Assembly (NCBI GenBank): GCA_000827325.1
Contig: KN832870.1
Span: 4,526,001 to 4,590,000, forward strand
DNA length: 64,000 nt
Reading direction: 5' to 3'
Source of the DNA: Oidiodendron maius Zn
Lineage: Eukaryota > Ascomycota > Leotiomycetes > Myxotrichaceae
The translations under genes were made by a program, and so were the position numbers. How positions within the stretch are numbered: the first letter of the stretch is position 1; each line of letters opens with the position of its first letter. Below are positions 11,654 through 23,326 of this stretch, piece by piece. The notes beneath the pieces were generated by a model, which made no database searches, had not been told where the DNA came from, and worked only from the letters and a program-made list of their open reading frames with translations.

Positions 11654-14600
11654 TTACGTTCCTCCTCCCTCGTTTTCCAACTCCAACCTTTCGAAATCGT
11701 CCTCAAAGCCCAGCAAGCCTATGGCGTAATGTGCTCGGTCCGTTTCCTGCACCTTAACTTTTCCACCCTTGTCCCTTATAGCATTGTCGATCCTCCTTGT
11801 TCTCCTCAACTCCTCATCAGACATATTCGGAGTCGTCTTCCGTTCGGCCGTCCTGACATACGGCGGACCTCTGCCTCGTTCAGCAAGTTTAATCCATGAG
11901 CCTTCGCAGCCAGCAATGACGGAGTTTGATGACTGCCACCCGGTCAATCGAGCTATGTCCATCAATCTGCTAATCGTCCATGTTCGGTGCGCATGATCTT
12001 GGTACTGCTGCAGTTAGTAGAGTCACATTGAAATGGGAATTGGACATAGACTAACTTGTACGCCGGCAATAAAGAGGCAGAAACTTGTCTCAATAAGGCC
12101 GGCACCAACACCCGGAGTGACTTGAGATGCACTGCTACAGTAAGGCCCTATCCCTGCGGCAATTCGACCAACTTCATTGGCAAAGAAGGCAGTTTGTCTC
12201 GCCGCCATTCCCACGGCCATCATCGCTGCGGGAGGCATACTTGGATGTGCTCGATGGCAGACAATCAGAGCTATGTAGAAATTCATCCAGATGCCGGCAA
12301 TAGCGTAAGTTCGATATTGGAGTGCCGTACCGAACGGTGACTCGATCGGCCGGGAAAATTCAGGGCCCAATGGCTGAAAATCCTCACCAAAGTGGTCTTC
12401 AAGTATCGTAAAGGCATTCATGATGTCATGCCACTCTTCTTCTGCCTCGATTCTTTGCGCCTCTAGGTCTAAAAGATTATTCTCCGACTGCAGAGGGGTC
12501 TGGCTCTCAAAAGATCCTTGAAAACCCATTGGGAGTTTAGGCTCCCCAGTATCAGGAACCATGCCACTAAATGGAGGGGGTGGCGGCGCGTTGGCTTGGT
12601 CAGCTTGGTTTGGAACCCTCGTACCGTCATGAGGGCGACGCTCGGCGTTTGCTTTCCAAGCAAGACGTTTCCTCTTTAAGTCTCTGGCGGTAAAATTTGC
12701 AATGCGGCCAATGAGGAGCATTAAGTGGTCGTAAGTTCCGTAACTAGAAAAAGTATGAGAATGGGTAATGATATTAGTCAAGGATTCTTACGGTGCACTG
12801 AGGCGGCCCAAGGGAGCCCTGGGAGGACAATGGCTCCATCGATCGTACTCCATGCTACAATTTGTTAGTACCAGACAACAATAAATTGCGTGCAGTAGGC
12901 TTACAAGAGCCGGCCGCCGCCGAGAATACTATGGTATGCATCCATCTTGCAATACCACCAGAAGAGGTCTTGCTGTATCTCGTAATCCTGCAGTTGCTTT
13001 CTGGAGTATGACTTGCGTCCTGTGTTATCCGCAGCATCATCATCTAGAATTTGACCGTATTGGTCATATCGTACTTTCTTTCCCATCAGCATGCCTACAA
13101 TATTTTCATCGACATCCTCATTTGCCCTCTGATATAGGCTGTCCTCATGAATGCCGCCAAACGTCTGCTGCATACCGGGAAAGTTCTGAGCTTCCTCCTC
13201 TTGGCGCTGCTTTAGTTTTAAGGATTTAATGTACCTGGTCATGCCTGCGAAATCAACCTCTCTAAGAAGCATCTGCGCACCGAGAATGTGGTTGCTCCAT
13301 TTCTGGTGATCCGCGCACCAGCACTCGTAGAAGGCAAGGACGAGTGAAGCAGCCAGAGTAGCGGGTGCACTCCGACGAGAAGGGTTGCTAACGCTTTTCC
13401 CAATTCGACGGAGACTAATTGAATAGTGCTTCAGAGATGCTGTGATGTGGTCATTTTGGAGCTTCGCAATATGCAGAGCTGCCATCGCGAGGATGGCATG
13501 CAAAAGCGCGTCATTGCGGAGCGCTAATGATGGGATAGTGTCTGTTCAAAACGTCAAGCTCGATTCTAGAGTTATGGGCGGGGAATTTAGATAAAACAAC
13601 TTACAAGTCCATATATGCTGCTGAGATTTGGGGACAGGAGTCCCCTGCAAAATTAAGGAAGGGTTAGCCGGATGCCTCTCATACAAAGATATGGTCGCTG
13701 CAGTCACGTTAATAAAATGGGAGAAGATTCGTGCTGTCATGATATTGTTTAAGGGTGATGATCGATGCGACGGAACATAAGTTGATAACATGTTTGGTCG
13801 ATCGATGTACGAAGTGATGGACCGAAGGAGCGAAAGATCTTGATTAATCTGGTCCGCCTGAAAAGTGACAATAGCACCAAGTTCATCGTCCATCGTACAA
13901 GAATCGGCAGGAATGCCTTGCCGAACAACGATAAGACCAGTGTCCGTGTCATAGTCCCCATCTGATACGTCGTAAGGATCATCACTATCCATATCAACAT
14001 CCAGTGGTACAGGTATGCGCTCTAGACCTTCTGGAACGTTGCGATCAACCTTACGGTAGCCGACCACCTGCTGACCGGCCACTTGCTGTCTGTCCCAAGA
14101 CTGCTCATACTGATAAGGTTGCTGCGATGCAGGTCGATCCTTCGGAGTCATTCTGCCGTAAGCGACCGTTGGTGCGAAAGGAGCAGTAAAGGATGTAGAG
14201 GGCCCGGCCAGATCAGGCCAGTTCGAAGAAGGTGGATAGAGTTCACGAGGTGTTGTCGTGGCTGGATACCGATTGTTAGAATCATAGAAGAGTTCTGCGG
14301 AAAAGGTCAGAGACGCACTGGTTGGACCATCAGACCAGCCAGAACGGTCCATTGATTCAGGCGCCGTGTGCATTGGGTTAGTTGGGCCTTGGTGAGCATC
14401 CTGAAAAGCACTTTGGTCGGGATGCAATTCCTCCTCGAGTGACAATTTCTCTGCTCTCATCATCCCGGGCTTCGAATGATCTGAAGCATCAGGATTATTG
14501 CTAGGAGGCGAGATTGAGCGAAGAGGTGGTCTACCATGTGACGTCGAGTAGGTTTCCTCGGCATTGAATTCGTGCACAGTATGCTCGTCGGTTGAAGCCT

Positions 14601-15114
14601 CTGGGTTTATTAAGGAGAGTTCTGGCTTAGAAGTCACTGTGGTAGAACTAGATGGGCCTAGGGCAACTGATGGCAGGCCAGGGGCCGGTAATGGCGTTTG
14701 CACCGATTCGCCACGACGGACCTTGAACGTGTGCATAGACCCGGATGTCAGTGTAGAGGAGGATTGCGGTCCTCGATAGACATTGATGGGGTCTTTGAAC
14801 ACAACCCGTTGGTTATAACCCTCGCATTTGCGCTTAGACTTTCTGCAGTTTTCGCATGTTGGCCTTTCCTCTCCACACTTGATTCGGCGTTTTCGACACG
14901 CTAGATTGAAGCAGAGGCGTTAGTCGCTATGTAATTGACCATCTCGAAGTGTGGGGGAAGGAATCAGCTCACTTAAACAGCCGGTCTTCGTTCTCTTATG
15001 GCCATGGCCTTTCGATCCAGGCTTCTTGGTTTCTCGCCCTCCAGGGCTCCCCTCATCGCGGCTTCCGGTTCTTCGATGAGGAGGATGCTGCGTTTGAGAG
15101 CCTGTATCATCCAT
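11654..15114 (-). CDS. Zn(II)2Cys6 transcription factor with Fungal_trans_2 domain
   Basis: Six exons, complement(join(11654..12004, 12056..12743, 12792..12854, 12905..13541, 13605..14900, 14973..15114)), give 1,058 aa; all phases agree. The first intron (72 nt) falls inside the zinc cluster. Splicing gives Cys46-X2-Cys-X6-Cys-X6-Cys-X2-Cys-X6-Cys73, reading KTGCLTCRKRRIKC then CENCRKSKRKC, a textbook binuclear DNA-binding cluster with a basic stretch before it. A long disordered Ser/Pro linker follows (about residues 90-480). The C-terminal region (DALLHAILAMAALHIAKLQ, then LAASLVLAFYECWCADHQKWSNHILGAQ) matches the Fungal_trans_2 type (PF11951). The start at 15114 was chosen over an in-frame upstream ATG at 15156, because MDDTGSQTQH looks like a normal N-terminus; the longer form remains possible. 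Nuclear regulator; its targets cannot be inferred from the neighbours. Confidence 0.92.
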
Positions 15115-16894
15115 AACTGTTATTAATAAGAGACCCTCCAGTATATACGTTCTCAATTCAAAGATGGAGAGAGCATGATGGTCGCATCACAAGTGAAAGC
15201 TGGAGCATCTGTGGGCTTGAGCGGCTTGGGAATTCGGTTCGTCGAGCACAAGGTCTAATAAACTTAGATAATATGTGTGAGGTGTGGTTGGACCGCCTTT
15301 TCGAATAGATTGCACATAGAATATGGCCTAGAGCATGGTATGCTCTGACGGAGCCTTCCGTTGACCTAGAATTTTCTGACCCGACTTGGAGGGTGGATTT
15401 ATACCACAGCTCAGAGCTTGGCTGCTTCTATAAGAGGCCCTACAGGCCGGCCGGGGATAGATCAGGCTGCATTAGGAGCCTATTCAGGAGATGTCGTGTT
15501 CCGGGTTGTGATTTGGTGTGTTGCAGTGTTGCGGCTGAGACCCTGTTCGGCTTGATACACTCCCACTCGCCCAGATCTTGCTAACCGGGGTAGAGACCGA
15601 GGCCCGATACAAATGCCAGTTCAATAAGGTGGGATCAAATGCGTCAGGGGCTGCTAGAAGTCCTACGCGATCAGCCCTATTTCACGGTGTTGTCGCAATT
15701 CCCTCGCGACTGACAGCCAAGGCTAATAGACATGTGACCTGGAATCTCTGGAAATTGGACTATTCAGCCTCACTTGAGGTCTCAAAACATGACTGGCCAG
15801 GGAGAGCGCTTGCTTGCTCCGAAAGGACGAGGAGAGGTAGAATCATATCTGATCAGAGATCCAAGAGCGCACCGATTATGCCACTTTAAACGAGCGCAGC
15901 GCTTACAATTCTTATTCGGACGAGATACCCCCGTCCTAGCCACTTCAGGGCGGTTCGGAGAACGGCTCGAAAACAAGATCAATACTCTAGAGGAAGACGA
16001 ACTCAGAGCGATGTCAAAGGATCCAGGACGGTTATCGTGAGGTCCAGGTAAGGCCGGCTTGCAGTGGGCCTGGGGCGGGGAGTGCAAGAATAGGTTTTCA
16101 CGTCGTAATCGGGGCGATTGTGAAGATCGGTGTTTGACTCTCACCCGCGCGGGCGACAGTGAGATGGGGTTGGCTCAAGAGCGATGGAAGGGGTCGCTTG
16201 CAGACCCACAGGCGCAAAGAGGAGTGCCTAGACGTTTTCGCTGCGCTCTGGGACGAGGGGTTCGCTCTGGCTGGAACCGTTGGCAGAGCAGAGTGGAGTT
16301 GAATTTTAGAGTTGACAGAGGGTTATCAAATCGCCATGCCTGGCGGCGGGTTCTTGTATGTCTCCGAGGCCTTCCTCGACCAGGCAAGATCAGCAGGAGA
16401 AGGAGCACGGCAAGAGGGGGGTGGGGGAAATCAGCCGGCGAGAGGTGAAGAAATCCCTTTCTTTTTTTACCCCTGATCAAGGAGGATCCCCTTCGGCATG
16501 CGAGTCCCTGGGCGGCGGCGATCGGCCTCGAACTCTCCCCACAGCTGTGCCGTCCTACACAGAGGTACCGCACGTCCGGGACCGAGATGGATAGGGCCCG
16601 CTCTGCGCAGGTGAGAGCCGTAGAGGGTCTTATATAAGGAAAGAATAGCACCAGACTCAAAAAGAGAACGACAGTATCTGCCCTCTGCAAGGCGTTATCG
16701 GGGTCCGGCCACGAGCGGAACGAGCCTTCTTTGTGGGGGAGCTGGCTAAGGCAGAAACAGTTGATTCCTCAGGCCTCAACAAAATCTAGATCGCGATAAG
16801 GAAATTTATTTTCTACAGGTGAAGCACAGGGAGCGGGAGAGCAAAGACAACCCTTACGACTACCCCTCAGCCTCCCTCTTCCACAGCAGCAGCC
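15115..16894. other. Long divergent spacer between the Zn2Cys6 gene and RRP8
   Basis: About 1.8 kb with no convincing gene. The right half is GC-richer and contains open frames without ATG starts or domains, including a 171-codon minus-strand frame that opens with TTG. Such a long upstream region is common for fungal regulators with extended 5' UTRs. I see no repeat family or RNA gene in it. Confidence 0.5.
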
Positions 16895-18439
16895 ATGTTC
16901 GCTGTCCCAGGCTGGTCTGTCCCCTCGACTAATTTGACGACACAGACTATCTCGCCTGCAAATGCCACACCACACGCTCCCTCCACCACCGCCTTGAGCC
17001 CCACGGACACTGCAAAGCCAAGCCAAAAACGCAATCGCAGCAATGGGAAGCCGAAATCCGCCCAGGTGAATTCAGCCAATCTGGCGGATTTGTGGGAGAC
17101 GGTAATTGAGGGCAAGCCGAAAGGAAAGAGATCTTCTGCTACAGCCGCCGGAAAGTTGAGCAGTAGTGAGCACGGGAAACGCAAGAAGGCACACAAGAGC
17201 GAAAAGCAGGGAGAAACACCCCACGAAGATGGAATACCCGCAAACGAAGCAACAGGGGAAGAATCCGAGCCGGCTCCCAAGAAGCGGAAAAACAAGCACA
17301 AGAAAGACAAACTCAGAATCGCTCCCACCTCTCTCGAACCAGCATTCTCCCCCCCCGTTCCTCAATTGACGCCTCCCAAACCCGTCACGCAACTAACCCC
17401 CCTTCAGCAGTCCATGCGCCAGAAACTCGTCTCAGCACGCTTCCGCCACCTCAACCAAGCACTCTACACGACGCCCTCTGCCGCCAGCCTGGAGCTGTTC
17501 GCTGACAACCCGGAGATGTTCCGGGAGTACCACGAAGGTTTCCGGAGACAGGTCGAAGTATGGCCCGAGAACCCTGTCGATGGATACATCTCACAGATTC
17601 TCGCGCGCGGGGCGCAGCGACGCTCCAGCAAACATGGCTCTCACGCTGATCCTCGGATGCAAGAGTCCTCCGTGCAGCCATTGCCTCGCACAGAAGGGAC
17701 GGCGAACATCGCTGACCTAGGGTGCGGCGACGCAGCGCTCTCCGTCGCGCTGCAACCCCATTTTAAAAACCTCCAGTTGAAAATCCACTCCTTTGATCTG
17801 CAGACTAACTCCAACCCGCTCATAACCCTCGCCGATATATCCTCACTCCCTCTCCCCGCAAACAGCATCGACATCGCTATCTTCTGTCTCGCTCTAATGG
17901 GCACGAATTGGATTGACTTCATAGAAGAAGCATTCCGGATTCTGCGCTGGAAGGGCGAGTTATGGGTCGCTGAGATCAAATCACGGTTCGTCCGCTCCAC
18001 GAAACGAAATCGTGTAGAGCACTCTGTAGGGAAACGCACAAAGGGAAATAGTAAAGAGGATAAGAAACTTCTTAAGAAGCAAGAAGACGACTCTCACGAG
18101 GCGGACCTCGCTGTCGTCGTTGATGGTAACGAGGACCCCAAGACGCAGGGAGAGACGGACGTCTCTGCATTCGTGGAGGTGTTGCGGAAGAGGGGATTCG
18201 TTTTGCAAGGCGAGTCGGATCTTAAAAATAAAATGTTTGTGAGAATGAGGTTCGTTAAGGCGCTGACGCCTGTGAAGGGCAAGGGGGTGCCGGTGGTGAA
18301 GAAGGGAGCGGAGGACGGCGAGGAAGGTGAGGGAACGTGGAAGAGGAAGATGCCAAAGGGGAAGTTCATCGACGAGGACGAGATACGGGAGGCGAGTGAG
18401 GCGAGTGTGTTGAAGCCCTGCGTATATAAATTGAGGTAA
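16895..18439 (+). CDS. rrp8: Rrp8-type 25S rRNA adenine-N1 methyltransferase
   Basis: A single exon of 514 aa starting MFAVPGWSVPS, the usual start of fungal Rrp8. A Lys/Arg-rich N-terminal half (about 40-170), typical of nucleolar proteins, precedes the conserved block MRQKLVSARFRHLNQALYTT (about 174). The Rossmann methyltransferase domain has motif I ADLGCGD (about 273-279), SFDLQ as the acidic motif, PLPANSIDIAIFCLALMGTNW and the family-specific end WVAEIKSRF. Yeast Rrp8 makes m1A645 in 25S rRNA and is needed for early pre-rRNA cleavage. A charged insertion of about 60 residues after SRF is lineage-specific. It converges with DDI1 with only 294 bp between stop codons. Confidence 0.95.
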   Translation: MFAVPGWSVPSTNLTTQTISPANATPHAPSTTALSPTDTAKPSQKRNRSNGKPKSAQVNSANLADLWETVIEGKPKGKRSSATAAGKLSSSEHGKRKKAHKSEKQGETPHEDGIPANEATGEESEPAPKKRKNKHKKDKLRIAPTSLEPAFSPPVPQLTPPKPVTQLTPLQQSMRQKLVSARFRHLNQALYTTPSAASLELFADNPEMFREYHEGFRRQVEVWPENPVDGYISQILARGAQRRSSKHGSHADPRMQESSVQPLPRTEGTANIADLGCGDAALSVALQPHFKNLQLKIHSFDLQTNSNPLITLADISSLPLPANSIDIAIFCLALMGTNWIDFIEEAFRILRWKGELWVAEIKSRFVRSTKRNRVEHSVGKRTKGNSKEDKKLLKKQEDDSHEADLAVVVDGNEDPKTQGETDVSAFVEVLRKRGFVLQGESDLKNKMFVRMRFVKALTPVKGKGVPVVKKGAEDGEEGEGTWKRKMPKGKFIDEDEIREASEASVLKPCVYKLR

Positions 18440-18733
18440 ATAATATACATAGAGATACCAACACAAAGAATATACTGCATTGTACGGAACGGGTATAGAT
18501 ATCGCAGAGTTTAAAATCTATGTTTTATGTTTCTTTATAATTCATCATGATCTTACCTCGAGAGTATGTCCTAGCTACTATGCAAGAAAAAAAAGAGAGG
18601 TCCATCTTACGCCATTAATCCCCCGCTCCGTAGATGCGATGATGGTCGAAGTTGAAGTGCGCTTTCTGCTATGCTGACCTGTCAATCCACTCCATTACGC
18701 CTAGCTTATTCATACCAGCACCCGCTTCGCAAT

Positions 18734-20146
18734 CTATCCCTGGAACAGCAATGCCGCAGCGTACTCGACATTGCCCCCACATGCAGCAAGCGCGTTAACT
18801 GCTTCTTCTTGCGAGAAGCCCAGAGCCACTAATTGGTCGATCGAGGCTGCAGGGAAGCTTGGCTGCGGCGATGGAGCGGCTGCCACCTGTGGGGTTGCGG
18901 ACGCGGGCGTGGGAGTAGAAGATTGCGGCGCTGGGGAATTCGAGGGCACAGATACCACGCCTGAACGGCCTCCGATGGTCATCCCGCCTGGACCGGCCAC
19001 CTTAGGCTCCTCCGCTCGTTCTTCCTCCAATCCCTTGGGAATATCCGCCTCGCCAAGGAACGGAACCTCGACCCCCTGGATGACAAGTTTATCCTTTGAG
19101 AGATCTATACATGCTTGGTGTCGTTTTAACATATCCAGACCCAGAAGTAGATCAACATCCTTTCCCTCCATTACCGTGAAACTGCAAGGCAGGAACAGGC
19201 TACCGATGCGAATCTGGGCCGAGTGCACACGACCAAGGATAGCGGCTGTTCCCACTCCTCGTGCAACTCCCGCGAAACGTTTGTCCACCAGCCGCATTAT
19301 GCCACATGCCTCAGCGCACGCAGGAGACATGATCGTAGCTTGAGCGCCAGAGTCGACAAAGGCTTTAACTTTGTGGCCATTGACCTCGACATCAATGTAC
19401 AGCATGTGAACTCTCCCGAACACTATATATATCGTTTAGTAATTGCTCTTCTAGGACACTGTATTCATCACCTTCAGGATTATGCTCGTAGGCATTTTGC
19501 AAATTCTCCTGCACGCGCTCTTCTCGGATCATCTCCGCAATCCGCGCCTGGGCCTCGACATCAAACGGGTCCGCATTCAGGTCCGCAATCTGCTGCCGTC
19601 GTCGGGCCTGATCTTCCCGTTCCCGCTCCTGCATGAGCTGAAGAGCCTGTGCGAACCTCTCGGGACTCTCGATCATGCCCGCCAGCTCTGGTCTCTGGCT
19701 GATGGCTTGTTGCCTCAGCTCGGGATTACCTAGCAGTCGCAGACGGATGGTTTCAGGGTCTTGGTAGTTTGAGCTGCCTCGTGCTTGCGAGGCGGCTGGC
19801 TGTCGCGGCGCCTGCTGCCCCGGCCTCGCGGCCCTGCTGGTGTCCCGTACATGGAGCGCGAGCATCTCCCCATCCCCGATCTGCAGCTGCTCCATGGTCT
19901 TCGAGTCATCGGCGAGGAGCTGACCATTATGGTAAAGATGCTGAGAGGTCTTGGGGATCTGGGATTCTGCCTGGACGGACTCCTTGAGCGTGCTCACAGT
20001 GGTATCCGCTGGGATCTCGAGAGAGAGGAGGTCTGCATCGACATGCGTGGGTGCGGTGATGGTCAATGTGATCCGCCTGCAGAAAGTAGATGAATGTCAG
20101 TCCTTCTTTCTCCAGCGACCCGGAGAGGGCGGGGTTGCACAAACAT
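18734..20146 (-). CDS. ddi1: Ddi1: ubiquitin-like / retroviral-type aspartyl protease / UBA shuttle protein
   Basis: Exons complement(join(18734..19422, 19472..20076, 20145..20146)) give 431 aa. The first coding exon supplies only the AT of the start codon. A 68 nt intron (GTTTGT donor, CTGAC branch, TGCAG acceptor) then joins the G, giving [12 protein letters not shown], which matches fungal Ddi1 N-termini. The second intron (49 nt) rejoins as [19 protein letters not shown]. Domains in order: UBL (about 1-75), helical HDD region (about 120-190), RVP protease domain with the catalytic [12 protein letters not shown] (Asp226; yeast D220), and a C-terminal UBA ([23 protein letters not shown]). 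Ddi1 delivers or cleaves heavily ubiquitinated proteins. It is a cellular gene, not a retroelement: it has introns, the host domain order and a conserved single-copy character. Confidence 0.95.
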
Positions 20147-21091
20147 GGTAGATTATATTGGGCAACACAACGGTTGCCAGTTCTATGGACCGAGAGGGAT
20201 TTGAAGCTGCACAGATGCAGTAGATGCAGTTCGAGTCAGATTGAAAAAAAAAAATAACGGAGAAGCGAGACGAGATGGGAACGAGCCGGGCAGAAGGAGG
20301 GGGGAGGAGAGGATGCGGGGAGGATGCAAAATGGCGAATGCGAAGCAGAAGGAGTAAGAGAAAAGGAAGGACAACCCGCGATATTAGAGAGAAAGGGTTG
20401 GAAGAGGGAAGAGAGGCGGTGACCTAATCGGCAGGCCCGTTTTGGGAATTGCAGGTTTGATTTAGTCGCAGATGGTCGTCGTCGTCTGGTTGCTGTTTTA
20501 CTTACCGCATAAGGCAGAAGCGGCATGCGTCGGCAAGGAACAAGGCTGGGTGCCTGAGGCATAAGGTGATCCATGCCTGAACAGTGGGAAATGTGGCACT
20601 TCTGCTTCTATCAAACTGCCACAGCAGATGCATCCTGACCTCAGTCCACGTCCCCAACTTCCAATACGAGACATCAGAGGCAAGGACGAGGCGAAACGCA
20701 AATCTGCCTTGTTCTTATTTCAGGTACACCACGCAAGCCCAAACAGCAGAAATACGTACGCCTACACTCAGCCACTCTTATCACGTGTGGCGCTCGGCGC
20801 CCCTCAGGCTCGAGTTCCAGGCGATCGAGGTGCCAGCGACGGGGGAGGGAATGGACCTGATCCTCCAACCAGAACATGACTCAAGCAACCACAATCCCAC
20901 ACCTTCAACTCTCACTTCTCCTCGAGGTTTGAGGAAAAAGTCTGGGCCACTCTTCCCCTCCTTTCATCATACATAGAGATATCATCAACGCATTCACTCC
21001 TTATCCGTTATCAGTCACTTCAATTCGTCATCGTCCCCTCTTCGGCTACCCCTCATCCGCATCTTGCCCCCTTTCCTCTTCTCCCAGAATC
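20147..21091. promoter_or_regulatory. Divergent spacer between DDI1 and the acetyltransferase
   Basis: About 945 bp carrying both upstream regions. The DDI1 side holds an A-run on the plus strand (about 20245-20254) and a purine-rich stretch (20275-20400). The acetyltransferase side is C/T-rich just before its ATG (about 21030-21090), as in many highly transcribed fungal 5' UTRs. No gene was recognised here. Confidence 0.5.
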
Positions 21092-22084
21092 ATGCAACGA
21101 TCTCCCGAGGATGTGAAAGAGAAGGTCCAGTTGACCCAGAGCCCGGACAGGTTCTCCGACTCGGCCAGCAGCGAGGCCGTCTTCTCGACCTTCCCCAGGG
21201 AGTTTGTGATCATCCCGGATGACCAGCAACTGCCCCAGCGCGGGGGAGCCCGCTCCAACCTGCACCCATACGTGCGGCCCCTGACCATCTCCGATGTCGA
21301 GTCGGCAGTGGCGGTAGAGACTGCGGCGTTTACGAATCCAGAGGAGAGAGCGACGAGGGAAAAGGTAGGTCATTATCATGGGCAGTTATGAGAGCACACG
21401 TGATCACATGCCCTCTTCAAAACCCCTTTGCTAAGACCACATCAGATCATCTACCGCCTCACAAAATGCGGCGAGCTGTGCTTCGGCATCTTTTGCACCG
21501 TTGTCCCCGGGTCGGGAGGCGAGATAGAGTCACTAGGTGTTGGTCGTCCCGTAGAGACAGGACGAGAAGATGGAGGCATCAGCGTGCTTCTTGGACATGT
21601 CATTTCCACCAAGACCAGCACCCCCGTAGTGACGGATACATCCATGGACTACCCACGAGACTGGGAGTCGGGGTATTCTGCGCCCTCAGAGGCCGGCCAC
21701 CACGAGGATGGACGGACGATAGTACTGCACTCGGTGGCTGTAGCCCCACAGGTTCAGGGACGTGGGCTAGGGAGGGTGCTGGTTCTGGCGTATATGCAGC
21801 ATATGAATGGTGCAGGTATCGCGGATCGATTAGTTCTGATTGCGCATGATGTGAGTTCTTTTGTCCGTATCTACCCTATATCATTTCCTGACATCCCCAC
21901 AGCATATGGTCCCATGGTATGAGAGATTAGGCTTTATTAACAAGGGCCCGAGCGAATGTACGATTGCGGGGGGCGGGTGGCATGACATGGTAAGTAAAGT
22001 CTCCTTTGAAAGAAAACACACGGCTAACCTCATCTCCAGGTCTTCGAGTTGAAGGCGTTGGAACCACAAGCAACTTACGGCTAA
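21092..22084 (+). CDS. GNAT N-acetyltransferase, Paa1 / arylalkylamine acetyltransferase-like
   Basis: Four exons, join(21092..21364, 21446..21850, 21903..21989, 22040..22084), all phase 0, give 269 aa. The N-terminal 65 residues are variable. Then VRPLTISDVESAVAVETAAF starts the GNAT fold, REKIIYRLTKCGELCFGIF crosses intron 1, and VLHSVAVAPQVQGRGLGRVL is motif A with the acetyl-CoA pyrophosphate-binding Q/R-x-x-G-x-G/A. WYERLGFINKGPSECTIAGG and WHDMVFEL close the domain. The order and the final WHDM-x-F-E-L block match yeast Paa1, which acetylates polyamines and arylalkylamines. The substrate in this fungus is inferred. Introns are 81, 52 and 50 nt. Convergent with the OPRTase gene at 189 bp. 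Confidence 0.9.
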
Positions 22085-22272
22085 GCGCCGTCATATCTGG
22101 CGTACGGCCGTCCTATGTATGATACCCCACATCTAGCTTCCAGGGCACGGTGTATGTCTACACTATACAGTACAGGGGTAATTCTCACGTATATTCTCCT
22201 TGGGAGATCCGAGAAGGCGAATGTAATATCGATTCAACCTCAGATGCATACCAGTTATCTCGAATACTGCAT

Positions 22273-22992
22273 CTAGTAACTCGCTTTGTACTTAGCCCTA
22301 TACTCCTCCATGCTCCTAATATCCTCCTCCTTCCCATTTTGTCTCAGTCCCCAAATAATATCATCCAGTGTCAAGATTGCCAGGACAGGAATTCCGTACT
22401 CCCTTCTAATCGCGCCAATCGCACTGGTCTTGTCCTCCAGCTCCTGCCCGCCAGGCGCCACCAGCGTCTCCATCCGATCCAGCGCGACCACAATACCAAC
22501 CACAATACCCCCCTCGTTCCTAATCTTCTCAATGGCTTCCCTTTTCGCCGTCCCATCCGTAACTACATCATCCACGATAAGCACTCTCTTTCCCCGCAAC
22601 GGTGCCCCCACAATATTCCCGCCTTCCCCATGATCCTTCTTCTCCTTTCTGTCAAACGAATAGCAAATCTTCCCAAACCTCTCTGGCTCCAGGTGTGCAA
22701 GCTTGTCCACTGTCGTCACTGCAAGCGCAATCCCTTTGTAAGCAGGACCAAATACGATATCAAACTCGAGCGGGGTCACCGCGATCGGCGAGGATGCCTC
22801 GATAATCGTCTTCGCGAACGCAGTTGATATGGCCCGCAGGAGGTCTGCGCGGTAAAAATTCCCAGCGTTGAAGAAGTAGGGGGAAACGCGCTTGGATTTC
22901 AGCTCGAACTGGCCGAACTTGAGTACGCCGCCCTCGATGGAAGCCTGTAGGAATTCCGCCTTGTACGGCGCGAGGGTAGGAGTGGAAGTCAT
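22273..22992 (-). CDS. ura5: Orotate phosphoribosyltransferase (Ura5 / PyrE)
   Basis: A single exon of 239 aa starting at the ATG at 22990-22992. It condenses orotate with PRPP to form OMP, step five of pyrimidine synthesis. Visible blocks are [21 protein letters not shown] near the N-terminus, the [11 protein letters not shown] loop, the flexible loop with [17 protein letters not shown], and the PRPP-binding signature [13 protein letters not shown]. Length and motifs match fungal OPRTases (yeast URA5, 226 aa). It is divergent from NOG1 with 334 bp between starts. Confidence 0.97.
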   Translation of the reverse strand: MTSTPTLAPYKAEFLQASIEGGVLKFGQFELKSKRVSPYFFNAGNFYRADLLRAISTAFAKTIIEASSPIAVTPLEFDIVFGPAYKGIALAVTTVDKLAHLEPERFGKICYSFDRKEKKDHGEGGNIVGAPLRGKRVLIVDDVVTDGTAKREAIEKIRNEGGIVVGIVVALDRMETLVAPGGQELEDKTSAIGAIRREYGIPVLAILTLDDIIWGLRQNGKEEDIRSMEEYRAKYKASY

Positions 22993-23326
22993 AATTTAAC
23001 GCAGAGAAGAATTGTAGAGGGCAACTGCATGAATCGTTCAAAAGGTAGACTGAACGAATATTTCAAAAGGTAAAGGAAAGAAAAGAAAAGAAAAGAAAGA
23101 GAGAGGAGAAGAAGAAGAAGAAAAGGAAGAGACGAAAGGAGAGGGAAACAACTCCTCTATCCCGCCAAACCTGAAATTCATGACGTGGGGCAGATTTTCG
23201 CTCGGTTAAGCGATAAGATTAGGGACTAGCGGTGAAAAATACCAAATTTCTCCCAAAACACCGAAATTTTGGCTATCACCAACCACCGACAGAAGGAAAT
23301 TCCTATCCACACAATAGTCGCCCACC
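22993..23326. promoter_or_regulatory. Shared URA5/NOG1 promoter with an 80 bp polypurine tract
   Basis: The plus strand carries an almost uninterrupted A/G run from about 23070 to 23150, made of AAAAG and GAA units. On the minus (URA5) strand this is a C/T tract that would lie in the promoter or leader. Fungal housekeeping promoters often carry such tracts, which exclude nucleosomes. AAATTTT-like sequence near 23263 on the NOG1 side is only weakly like the ribosome-biogenesis RRPE element. Confidence 0.5.

Noticed and set aside
16175-16690. 171-codon minus-strand frame upstream of RRP8
   Set aside because: Opens with TTG, not ATG; composition is that of a GC-rich leader read in a chance frame.
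18734-19422. Retroviral-type protease domain considered as a retroelement piece
   Set aside because: It lies in the cellular DDI1 gene with UBL and UBA domains and introns; a host gene.
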